Shown here: in pieces, positions 46,211-57,200 of the stretch
How the letters are laid out: the number at the start of each line of letters is the position of its first letter
Numbering within the stretch: the first letter of the stretch is position 1
DNA from: Mesorhabditis belari
Taxonomy: Eukaryota > Nematoda > Chromadorea > Rhabditida > Rhabditidae
Assembly (NCBI GenBank): GCA_958450365.1
Contig: CAUEEP010000067.1
Coordinates: forward strand, 248,001-312,000
Direction of reading: 5' to 3'
DNA: 64,000 bases
Program-made: the position numbers and the translations under genes
Notes under the pieces: model-generated
The model's database searches: none
Seen by the model: the letters and a program-made list of their open reading frames with translations, nothing else
Told to the model about the DNA's origin: nothing

Positions 46211-46369
46211 AGACACGTTCAGAGGCCAAGTCAGAAGCTTGCTTCTGGACTCGAAAGGCTAGGCCAGAAGCCAAACCAAGGTCTGGCTTCTTAACCAAGG
46301 TCTGGTCTGGCTTCTTGCCTGATGGAACAATCTTCTTGCCTGATCTACCTCTAGCTATGATCTAAAACT
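46211..46369. repeat. Repeat of GCCAGAAGCCAAACCAAGGTCTGG type
   Basis: Short imperfect repeats GGTCTGGCTTCTT and TCTTGCCTGAT; no gene. Confidence 0.5.
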
Positions 46370-46428
46370 CACGATGGAAGCGCAAGAGTGACAGACATAG
46401 CGAGAAGCATCACGATGAGAATGAGGAA
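46370..46428 (-). CDS. Orphan signal-peptide exon
   Basis: The minus strand reads MRFQSFLILIVMLLAMSVTL then ALPS before a donor GTGAGT. This is a convincing start exon of a secreted protein, preceded by an acceptor-like TTATTTAG that could be a trans-splice site. The following exons are not found; the pogo and TIR insertions downstream may have removed or separated them. Confidence 0.5.
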
Positions 46429-46960
46429 CGATTGAAAACGCATTTTCGATAAGAATTTCTAAATAACTTTCACAGTAAAATACTTTAAGCACGAAAGGTT
46501 TTTCAGTAAGCAATTTTCAAATTTAGATCTTCTCTGAAACTTTGTTTCCCTTTTTATATTCGCCCAAAAAGAGTATCAATGATTATATCCAAGGCCAAAT
46601 GATATCTTTTTGTCAATTTTTCAAATCAAATCAATCATTTTCGTTTACTGAAACAAATCTTTTTAGACTTTTTACGGATCACAGAAAAACTTGAGCATTT
46701 TAGAGCTCACAAAAATGTTTCAGCGGAGTAAAGTAAAGTTCATTATTACTGCCATAAGGTTGAAAGTCAAAGCACAGTACCTTTTAAATTGAAGTTAATA
46801 GATCATAGTTGGAACCAATGGTTGGAATTAGAACAGATCCAAACTTCATTGATCGTAGAACCTATTTACGGAGTTTATTTTAACCCTTCATTCCCAGAAA
46901 TGTTTCAAGAGAATCGAATTGGCTCTGGGTTTTGAAATGAACGATATCACGACATCACAC
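46429..46960. other. Left flank of the inverted duplication
   Basis: AT-rich, no gene seen. The homology to the right-hand arm begins at about 46965. Confidence 0.4.
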
Positions 46961-46964
46961 GATA

Positions 46965-49637
46965 TCAATATATTAAATCATTCAACAAAACAGTTTATAA
47001 TTCACTAGCATTTCAGGAGTTTAGAGTTGTTTAAATCTAAAAACAAATAAACCCACCAAAACGTTCAGCCAATTCTTTCTCGTCCATCTTCTTTTGCCAA
47101 ATCTCTCCTTGGCTTTTCAAAGTCTAAAAATAAGAAAATTGACCATTAATTGATAAAACCCCTTTTAACTATAGACTTTATTTTTCAGATAGATTCCCAT
47201 CTTCCTATTTTATAAAGTTACCTCAGATGTGGCTTGGGAAAAGCAGCCTTCCAAGTTCGGAACAACAGACTAAACAAATGAAATAGACCTTTGAATAAAA
47301 TAAGAATTTACCGTATTTGGAGGAGTTGGATCAATTGAATGCGAGGGAAAATAAAATGCAGGTTCTAACACTTTTTTGGTTTTGTTTTGTGGAGGCTTTT
47401 TGTTCCCTCCCGCCTGCAGTCTATCTAAAGAAGAATTGATAATACATCACTCGTAAGAATAAAAGTTAAAATCCAGCTAATGTTTTACTTTTTCTGCTAA
47501 TGTTTACACTTTTACTTTTTCGCATCATTTTCCTCGAATAACATTTCCAAAAATCTTTGGAATATTTAAACCATGTTTTAAACATTTTCTAATCCGATAT
47601 CCACGTGTTATATCTTTTCCAATGTCGAAAACGACAGCACGCAAAAAAGATAGCAGAATATGTATTGAGGTAAAAATTTCGTGAAATTCTAATGGCGTAC
47701 CTTGTTAACAAGGAATTTCATAGCAAAAACAATGATTGTCAAAGAGAACAATAAAATTAGACGAGAAAAATTAACAAACCTTCATACGATCCGTTTTCGA
47801 GCTCATGTGCTGTATCTGAAAAAGAAATTAATGACTCTTTGTAAGAAACCAAAATTGAGGAAAACGATAGAGACCTCCATATTAACATATCTCCAAAAAC
47901 CTATTCTTTATTACTATTTGTCTGGATGTTGAAGTTAAATTGATAGCCATTAATTTCGACACTTTTGTATTTACGCTTTCCTGGACTACATATCAATGAA
48001 TACATAACATATCCAGCTTTTTCAAACTATTTTTTCATACCGAGCAACAATAGTCTAAAAAAAGATCGTAAAAAATATGCATTCCAGGAAAAATTTTGCA
48101 AATTAAAAGTGGCGAAACGTACCGTGACCAAGAAAAATAATTAAATTAAACCAAAGAAAAAGGTAACTGCCTTCTTAAAAGGTAACTGACTTTCTTCTCC
48201 GATCCTACTGACAATGAGAAGGATAACGAAGCAAACAACTGCAAGACACACAAGCACGACTAAACAAAATACTTTAAAACAAAAAGGTCAAACCCACTCA
48301 GCAGAATTTTCCACCACGGCCAACTTTTTTCTGCTACGGTCATTCTGGAATTATAATGTGTCTTGTTCGCATCTGAATATGGAGTTGTTGGAGGAGAACG
48401 GCAGAACTAAATGAAAATAAAATTTAAACATAATTTCAAACAAACAGTCTCTTTCGAATCGGAAGTGCACGTTGATGCTTTTGCGAGTTTGATCTTGTCG
48501 CCGTATTTCTTATAAAACGCGTTTCTATTCGTCGAGAGCCAGTAGTTGGATTCTATAGCTGCGCGATCCTCCTCCTAAATCGAAAGCACTAGTTTACGAA
48601 CACTTATAAAAATAACTCACATTCACAGTTTCCAAATCAATAGGACGATCATAATAACGAGTGGGAATGTTCGCAGCGTCACGTCTGGCAAGTGGCGCCT
48701 TTTCAGTGGTGACTTCATGCATATGGGGCATCTCGTTGCGTCCAGTCAAACCTAAAAAGAGGTCATCAAGTGTTATATCACAAATCGCTTACCAAATTTA
48801 CGCCTCTGCAGGTTAGCGGCAAGGGTTGCAAACTTGGCATATGGTGGACTGTTCTGGCGATGAAGTGGCAAATGTTCGATGTCCAAGATACGGCATGGAT
48901 TATCGAGCGTCGACTCCCCAAAACGTAAGTGATTAACTGGTAAGTTAAAACGTTAAACTCACTCCCAAGCTTCGCATGCCCTTTCGCACTCGGATTCTCC
49001 TCGTTCAACATAGTAACCGCCATTTGGATTCACAACGTTCTTCATTCGGATGCGGTGTGTGATGAAATGCTTTCCATCATCACATATTGGAAGCGGCAGA
49101 CAGTTTTCCGTATTCTCTGCATGTTTTCTGCATTTCTAAAAAGAAAACTTATAATAACAGCTACATAAGTTGTGCTAAAATCAGGAGGCTAAGCTACCTT
49201 TGTCCCATAATCGAATCGATGCGCCAAAAACGGTGAGCTCTTGTTGGTGACTATGTCAAAAGGAAAACCGGTGTATTCCCATACAACTTCCATTGATCCC
49301 AGGTTTTCCTTTTTATTTTCCACGTGTTCGGCAAACCATCTAAAGCATTACAATTAGGTTTGCGATAAAAACCTTTAAAAGTCTACTTTAAAGTTAAAAG
49401 CTATTGCTGGCTACCAAAATTTTATTCTTTAAAGCCAAATTCTAAGATGTTCATAGCATTTAAAACACTCACTTCGGACTTTCACCTCCCAGTGGAGATT
49501 CGACAACTGTACAAATGTCTTTTATGTCACTCCAAGGCAGATATTGGTGCGAGGGGTATCTTATAACCGCCTCCTTGATGGTGCAGAAACGTCCACTCGT
49601 CAATGCCATGCAATCTTTCTCCGTGTCCTCTCGGCGA
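46965..49637 (-). pseudogene. Truncated copy of the Cys-rich membrane glycoprotein gene
   Basis: An inverted copy of 55845-57890. Recognisable exons include 49473-49637 (5' truncated), the counterparts of exons at 56145, 56349 and 56571, the exon reading GLTGRNEMP-like, the pre-membrane exon with WPWWKILL, a membrane exon VLVCLAVVCFVILLIV, a changed cytoplasmic exon (ERF)G-type end at 47057-47123. The signal-peptide and N-terminal exons and the whole RNase H part are absent. Extracellular exons are nearly identical to the right copy, while membrane and tail exons differ strongly yet stay open. It has no start and is probably not expressed as such. Confidence 0.65.
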
Positions 49638-50661
49638 CATCAGGTGACAAGTCTATTTTCTTTTCTTTTCTTTCTAATTATAAGAAAAATTTAGTACGAA
49701 ATTTAACAAAATAATAATTTTTAATATATAATAAAATAATAAATAATTTTTTATACATATTCCAATTCCAATCCAATCTAGTGAATTTTTCTCTATTTTT
49801 CAATCAAAATCTGAACAGAAAAATGATCTATTCCGCTAATCCGATCTACATCTCCGCCTACACTAAACACTGGAATCGAAAAATTTTGTTTTTTGTGTTA
49901 AAAGTGGATTTTTTTTTTCTTTGTTCTTAATCCCCTGATCAACATTTAATTCAATTGAAATCAGGTGACAAGTCTATTTTATTTTCTTTTCTTTCTAATT
50001 ATAAGAAAAATTTAGTACGAAATTTAACAATAGACTTGAGTAATTGAAAGTTTTTTCAGAAAATGAATTTTCTCGCTCTCTGAAACTTTTTTGTCATGAA
50101 AATCTTTTGAAAAACCGGATAATCTCGAGAAATTCTCGATCGAGATGAGCAATTCATTCTCGAGAAATACAATCTTCTTGATAAAACTAAGAATTTTGTC
50201 AACAACAAGCAATTTTTAAAGTCAATATTTCAAATTCTTACATTTATATCTTTATTTGGCTTGTCATTCACTAATTAAGAGTGATAGATTCAGCTTTTAT
50301 CAAGCTTGTGAAAAAGTTTGAATTAAAAACACTTCACTTTGATCGCGATTGCAGTGTGTTCCAGGGCCTTTCGGGCCGGATTTTTCTGAATCAAACATAA
50401 CTCCTTCCTTACGTGTATCCCTACGTGTATGTGTGTATGATGAAAGGATACGCATAGCGAAGGAGTCGTCTTTGATTCAAAGAAATCGGGTAAAGGCTTT
50501 GGAATGGAAAACCTGATTCTAAATAGTTTATTGATCCTACTTGCAAGCACAAAGGACAAAAAATTTACAACATGAAAAATTAACCTTTAAAATACATTAC
50601 AAATCCATAGTGAACAAACTACAGCTTTCAACTCAAAATCAGGAATAAATTTTGTGCACTA
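49638..50661. repeat. Spacer of the left inverted arm, with hairpins
   Basis: Matches the right spacer 61880-62705 in inverted orientation. A 65-bp direct repeat (ATCAGGTGACAAGTCTATTT...) occurs at 49644 and 49962. 50385-50490 is a hairpin (ACTCCTTCCTTACGTGTATC against GATACGCATAGCGAAGGAGT). The ORFs at 50024 and 50323 have no motifs and recur in the other arm only as part of the duplication. Confidence 0.65.
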
Positions 50662-52230
50662 TCATATGTCATCATGAAACCATCTATATGAGCCAGCTTC
50701 CGGGCCGGGCACTAGTCGAACCATGTAGATTCTAAAACAATTTTGTAATAAATAGTTTCATCGAACGTAATCCATATATTAGAGAAATCCATGCTAAAAG
50801 ATACCCAATACTGCCTGGTGCAGAAGCGTCTACATTAGCATCAACGTTAAGCTGAACGACGTCCCCATTTGCTCTTTTCAAACGAATCTCATGATAGTTG
50901 GAAGTTGAAGCATTCTCAATCAGTTTAACACCTGACAATCCAAGTAAGTTGCGCAAGAACTAAAAATTGAACATTTTATCGGGAAAAGTTCGAATTGCTT
51001 CAAGGACTATCTAGGCAATCTAGACGAGAATAGTTGAGTCGACCTTGCGGTCCTTTTAAGAAATGCATCCAAATTATCTTCAGCAAAATAAAAGCGTTAA
51101 AAGAGCTCACATTTTGGAGTTCTGCTTTCCCACCAACTGCTCGAAGGTTAATTTCATCAATTTGACGCTCTGAAGTGTACCAGTTTTGGATCATCCTTAA
51201 AACCCCATTAAGAGTGCATCCAGGTCTTTGAAATACACCGTCAAAACTCAAAAGACAAAAATTCGACAAGATCTAAACAATAAATATTATGCGGAGTAAG
51301 CGTCGTAGCAAAAATTATTCCTTGACGGTTAAATCAAAACAAACCGTGTCATTTAATGGATCAACCATGGCCTTGCCCCAACCATCAATGCAAACATTTT
51401 GCAATCCAACCGCATGATTATTGGTGAAAAAATCGCTCGTAACAGGAACATTTTGTTTGTCTCCATTCACCTTCATCAGGCTAATTTTGATTTGTTCAAT
51501 ACAAACTTACAAAAATAGTTAGCTGGTGCGTAGGCCTTATACGGCAAAATACATCCACGAATCTTTCCGGCGAAAGAGTCGTCTCTTCGATATAACAAGC
51601 TAATTCCTCGCATCGGAATAATGCCTTGCAATTTGCAAACACTTCCCAATCGACGTCAAACTTAAAGACACATTTTAAGTACTAGAAAATACCAGGGAAC
51701 ACTAACCAAAACGAGTCTCTTGAAAGTCACACGCTTTGCCAAATACTCCAAATGGTGCATCAAATTAGTTGATTCGATTGTTTCCTTATATGAGGTGATT
51801 GTTCCAAAGCCATAGGAAAACTACAACCTACGTTTTTGTAACTAACGCAACAATCCTTACCTCGTTCCTATAAACATCAAGCCAATTGAAACAAACGCGA
51901 GGAAGTCTTGCTCTGCGCAGCTCGACCCTTCTATAGCAATCCCTTGAGAGTAGTCGAACAGTGCTAAAGCAAAGATTAGAATTAGAAAACGCAGGCATGA
52001 AACTTTTCGATGACGCGTGCAGGAAGTTTCTCAATCACCGCATAGAAAAGGACATCGGGAAGTGCTTCGAGGAAGTTGACAGAAGAGGTCGGCTGAAACA
52101 AAACTGGTACAAAACGTACATTGCGAAGCAATCACAAACTACAATATTTAAAGCGAATTATAGGCTAAATGCTTACATTCAGTTGCTCCTTCCTAAGACT
52201 TTCCATGATCTCTGCTGGGTTTATCATCAT
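50662..52230 (-). CDS. F-box protein, left copy
   Basis: An inverted copy of the gene at 60317-61876 with the same nine-exon plan, starting MMINPAEIMESLRKEQLN at 52230. The F-box exons read ALPDVLFYAVIEKLPARVI and, after a 40-nt intron, TVRLLSRDCYRRVELRRARL, the typical nematode F-box layout. Later exons include DKQNVPVTSDFFTNNHAVGL-like and FQRPGCTLNGVLRMIQNWY. The C-terminus differs from the right copy: after LVPGPEAGSY the left ends RWFHDDI, the right WRFFW. The same junction that loses frame in the right copy (exon 5/6) loses it here. It may be a pseudogene or need an unusual splice. The role would be target recognition in an SCF ubiquitin ligase. Confidence 0.6.
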
Positions 52231-53040
52231 TCAAACTACCGTTCTAAAAAAAGCTTGTATAGAAGGGACGAGCAAAGAGTTAGATAGCTAAAAGAAACGA
52301 GATCGTGAGAACCAAGATGAAAAATGGGCAGAGCAAAACCAAAAAGGGTAGTAATCCACGGTTATAAGGCTTTTGTTTGAGAATAGAGTATTCAATCAAA
52401 CATCAAAAAGATTCATGTATATTTTTCGCGGTATAAGACCAACACGCAAGCTTGAGATTTCGCTCTCTTAAGCTGAATTTTGATCCTCAGAAATCTGAAG
52501 ATTTTCGATTTTCTAAAATGTTTCTCTTTTAGACTTCATCTTGGACCAATCGTCCACACAATTCAAAGCAAATTTTGTATTCAGCTCGTGACGCTCATTG
52601 TTTATAGGAAATTTCTCTTGTTAGATAAAGTGTTGTCAAATTTGTTGCCTTTCTTTCAATGTCAAATCTGTCCAATTTGTGGTTTTTCTGTCATCTTGAT
52701 GGTAGTTTTTTTACTCCAAATCCAAACCAATTGATTCTGTAGGTCTAGAGCAGTTCATGTTATAATAGGCGAAAACGTGCGCAAAAAAGTCAACATTTGC
52801 CCCATTCCCATTTCTTTAAGATTAAAAAATTCATGTTATAAAAAGGCGTGCGGTAAAAGCCCGAGGCATATAAGAATGTTGAACTAAACTGTTCTTAGTC
52901 AATTTCTGAATAAACTTGGTAAATCTAAACAATGTACATGTGGAACATCAAATCATACTTGAATGAAAAAGCAAGACCTGTATGAAAAAACTTAAGTTGG
53001 CCTTAAATTCAAGGATCAAGTGGAACTGTTCTCAACAATT
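52231..53040. other. Left-arm region between the F-box gene and the 53-kb block
   Basis: 52231-52345 matches the right arm; 52346-53040 does not and has no recognisable gene. The right arm has different sequence at the same place (59635-60180), so one or both arms gained an insertion. Confidence 0.5.
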
Positions 53041-53049
53041 AGATCAGGT

Positions 53050-53440
53050 TAACCCAAATCAAAAAAGCTTGTTATTTGCATAGACCATAAAGACACCTCA
53101 TCGATATCGTCTTCAGTGAAACTTCTTGCAAAAAGCGTGTTTGTCAGCAGATCCAAACCAGTAGCTACAATTTGATTGAGAGCCGATAGTAGAGCAAGTG
53201 TATCCTAAACAGATATTGATTGACGAGTTTGTTAATGAACAATGCCTGGGCATACGCGATCAAGTAAAACGCTTGGCCATATCAGCAGCAATGACGTCGG
53301 CAGCAACCCAATTTTTCACCATGATTGCTTTGATGAATCTAAAAAATGACATGAGCCTCATCCAGCTAGCGCGCGAAAAACGATCAAAAACGACAGACTG
53401 GCGCAGACTTTGCGACATTTTACTGAATGTTGATGAATTC
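53050..53440. repeat. Block shared with 59255-59635 (inverted)
   Basis: About 380 bp nearly identical to the right arm. On the minus strand an exon after CTGTTTAG reads TLALLSALNQIVATGLDLLT and ends IDE before GTGTCT. The opposite strand also has a long clean frame (AISAAMTSAATQFFTMIALM). I cannot decide which strand is coding; the few differences between arms change residues in both readings. Confidence 0.45.
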
Positions 53441-53479
53441 GGCATGGCCAACTACTTGCATTTACAAATATTACAGATA

Positions 53480-54037
53480 TTACAGCTTTGGGCACTGATA
53501 GATTCGAATGACCGCACGAGAGAACGGTGACGAACACAAAGCACCCCAAATAGCGTTCGCTTTCGATGGCTCAACTTTTTCTTCCACTAAATACAATTCA
53601 TTATAACAGTTCAAGCCTCATTATTCTTTATTAAAAAACGACTCACCAGCCCAAGACGCTAAGTCGATCGCTGCTTGCTTGAGAATTTGTTGTGCTGCTT
53701 CGATATTCTTCAAGACGATGTGGAAGTCGATCAGTCGCACAGCTTCATCTTTGTTGACCTTCCATTCTGTTGTCAGCCTGCTTAGCTTACTAAATCGTAA
53801 AGTTTAAATAGCTGGATCGCAAACACCAACCGTATTTTTTCACCCCTTTCTTGTACAACCATTCTCCCGAAGCAGCGCGAACAGTCGACCAGTCGAACCT
53901 CCCGGTCGAGCGGCGACCAAATCGGTGAGCATCTTGTCGTATGTGATTCCTTGATCCGTTTCGAGTTTTCTTAGACGGCTTTCATCGTGGTCACTGATTA
54001 CATTTGGCTGGGGCTGCCACGCAGAAATTTTGAATGC
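53480..54037 (-). CDS. Partial gene, helical protein of unknown function
   Basis: Three exons on the minus strand: 53844-54037, 53647-53789 and 53480-53586 (stop TAA), with phases 2 and 1 that agree. The first contains SAWQPQPNVISDHDESRLRK and TGRLFALLRENGC; the second KDEAVRLIDFHIVLKNIEAA, strongly helical and possibly a coiled coil; the third ends RIYQCPKL. The 5' part is cut at about 54078 by the inverted-repeat junction. About 65 bp of the first exon recur at 54610-54672 on the plus strand. No family recognised. Confidence 0.45.
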
Positions 54038-54224
54038 CTTTTAGAAAGTCAAAGTCGCAATGTTTCAATTAAGCTGAAAGCTGGTTTTAATTTCTATCAG
54101 AGTACGGGTAGCTCCTCTTCAAGCAACGCCGACTGTAGTTTTTACTGCAGCTAGGCTACGGTAGCTAAACTGATATAGATTGCAGACCCAAAATTTCAGC
54201 TAACCGCTGACAAAATGTGATCCA
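54038..54224. repeat. Junction zone of the inverted duplication
   Basis: 53990-54078 and 54590-54672 are inverted copies (GGCTGGGGCTGCCACGCAGA against TCTGCGTGGCAGCCCCAGCC). Their midpoint is near 54330. 54570-54600 and 54735-54760 (TATAACGACTCTCGA, GAGTCGTTATGTCGAG) form a smaller palindrome. Confidence 0.7.
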
Positions 54225-57200
54225 ATGAGACAAAATATTTGCGACAATGGGGCGTGGATTTTCTGTTGTTGTCTTCTGTGCTACGTGTAAGTCGACAAAA
54301 CCATAAAAATAGCGATCTAAGATTTCCTTTTAAATGAATAATTTTAAAACAGTAACAGATTATTTGCTTGTAACTGTTTCAATTCAAGCTATTTACATTG
54401 GAATGGGAAAATTTGAATTTAACGACCAGATAAAAAGACATCACTGAACCTTTCAGTCTTCAAAATATTCAATTGCTATCCAAACATGGTTGGTTTTTTA
54501 TATCCTTCTTATTTTCTCATTTTGGCAGTTGCCTTATAAATTGATTTTCACTGTTTATCTTAACAAGTCTAGTCTCGATATAACGACTCTCGATTCAGCG
54601 ACTTTGACTTTCTAAAAGGCATTCAAAATTTCTGCGTGGCAGCCCCAGCCAAATGTAATCAGTGACCACGTCAGTACAACTCAGGGCAGCTACGCAGAGA
54701 ATTTGGGGCACATTTTAGGGTCCTTATATCGAAATTTTCGCTCCTGAGCGAGTCGTTATGTCGAGTGTGAGTGTATTTTGTTAGAAGTGCTTGTAGTTGC
54801 TAAATACCAGTACGTTACTTACAGTTCCCTAGGAATTTAACCGCTGCTTTTTGTGTAGATGCAAAATTGTAGCCTTTTTGCTCAAATTTAATCACGACAA
54901 TTTTTTATCTAAAGCTAAAGTTGTTATAAAGTTAACTTTAACTCTTATTAAAGTTTTTTTTGCAGCTCGTTTATCAGTTGCACCTTCTCGGAGTGTTGTT
55001 GATCTTGACAACAAATGAAGCTAGTGCTGCTCAGAAGGTAAGTATTTATCGTGTTATTCTAAAGTGTTGGTAAATATGTTTTTATTTCTTTTTAATTTAG
55101 GAATGCACGAAAGGATTTCCGTTCGCTTGTTTTGTTCATCTGTGGGAAAACGAAAATAATGCTGGAAAAGAGTTCGTTCACGCTTTCAACACTGAAACAT
55201 TCTTCGAGGCTTATGTAAGTTTTACTGACTTTAAAAACCTCTAATTTTTTAACCAGTAAACTATTCTTTGACAGAGTATGATGTGTTTCTTTTATTTAGT
55301 GCAAAGATGTCGAGAAATGCAATTCGGATTGCCGCACTACCGGAGCAATAGTCAACAAATCTGATGTCAGAAACAAGGGTTTCGTATTCAGGTGCAACCC
55401 GAGGAACCTTTTTGTGTTGGTTTTTTTCAAATTATCGATTTTTAATCGGTGAATATTTATGTTTTTAGAACGAAAAGAAGAACGTGGAGTGCATCCCTAT
55501 TAGAAAGGTGTACCGATTGTCTGAAAAGGGCGTTGCCTCTCAATCACAACCCGCACCCCAAGAACCCATTGAGAAAACGAGTAAGGAAACCAAGACAACA
55601 ACGCAAGAATCGCTACCAGCGCTACCAGACGTCAATCGGCAATTTGGTGACTGGATTTTTTAAATTTGTTAGAGCTTGGGTTTTAGCTCTGCATAAACGG
55701 GATAATAGAAGAAAAAGGAAAGTGCCACCTGCACCCGTTCCAAGCAATGGCGATTCATTTGTGCCTAACCTGGTCGAAATTCAGGTGACTTTTTTTGTCT
55801 GTTTGTTACCATATTTACATTTTTAGACAATTGTGCTCCCGATTTGTCGCCGAGAGGACACGGAGAAAGATTGCATGGCATTGACGAGTGGACGTTTCTG
55901 CACCATCAAGAAGGCGGTTATAAGATACCCCTCGCACCAATATCTGCCTTGGAGTGACATAAAAGACATTTGTACAGTTGTCGAATCTCCACTGGGAGGT
56001 GAAAGCCCGAAGTGAGTGTTTTTAATGCTATGAACATCTTAGAATTTGGCTTTAAAGAATAAAATTTTGGCAGCCAGCAATAGCTTTTAACTTTAAAGTA
56101 GACTTTTAAAGGTTTTTATCGCAAACCTAATTGTAATGTTTTAGATGGTTTGCCGAACACGTGGAAAATAAAAAGGAAAACCTGGGATCAATGGAAGTTG
56201 TATGGGAATACACCGGTTTTCCTTTTGACATAGTCACCAACAAGAGCTCACCGTTTTTGGCACATCGATTCGATTATGGGACAAAGGTAGCTTAACCTCC
56301 TGATTTTAGCACAACTTATGTAGCTGTTATTATAAGTTTTCTTTTTAGAAATGCAGAAAATATGCAGAGAATACGGTGAACTGTCTGCCGCTTCCAATAT
56401 GTGATGATGGAAAGCATTTCATCACACACCGCATCCGAATGAGGAACGTTGTGAATCCAAATGACGGTTACTATGTTGAACGAGGAGAATCCGAGTGCGA
56501 AAGGGCATGCGAAGCTTGGGAGTGAGTTTAACGTTTTAACTTACCAGTTAATCACTTACGTTTTGGGGAGTCGACGCTCGATAATCCATGCCGTATCTTG
56601 GACATCGAACATTTGCCACTTCATCGCCAGAACAGTCCACCATATGCCAAGTTTGCAACCCTTGCCGCTAACCTGCAGAGGCGTAAATTTGGTAAGCGAT
56701 TTGTGATATAACACTTGATGACCTCTTTTTAGGTTTGACTGGACGCAACGAGATGCCCCATATGCCTGAAGTCACCACTGAAAAGGCGCCACTTGCCAGA
56801 CGTGACGCTGCGAACATTCCCACTCGTTATTATGGTCGTCCTATTGATTTGGAAACTGTGAATGTGAGTTATTTTTATAAGTGTTCGTAAACTAGTGCTT
56901 TCGATTTAGGAGGAGGATCGCGCAGCTATAGAATCCAACTACTGGCTCTCGACGAATAGAAACGCGTTTTATAAGAAATACGGCGACAAGATCAAACTCG
57001 CAAAAGCATCAATGTGCACTTCCGATTCGAAAGAGACTGTTTGTTTGAAATTATGTTTAAATTTTATTTTCATTTAGTTCTGCCGTTCTCCTCCAACAAC
57101 TCCAAATCCAAATGCGAACAACACGTGCCATAATTCCACAACGACCGCAAAGGTGGAACAAGAAAGCAGCAGCTTGCCGTGGTGGATTCTGCTAAGTGAA

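Noticed and set aside
53198..53530. 110-residue plus-strand ORF (and mirror at 59204-59473)
   Set aside because: Attractive composition, but it has no splice partner, begins in the middle of an exon on the opposite strand, and differences between arms do not favour it.
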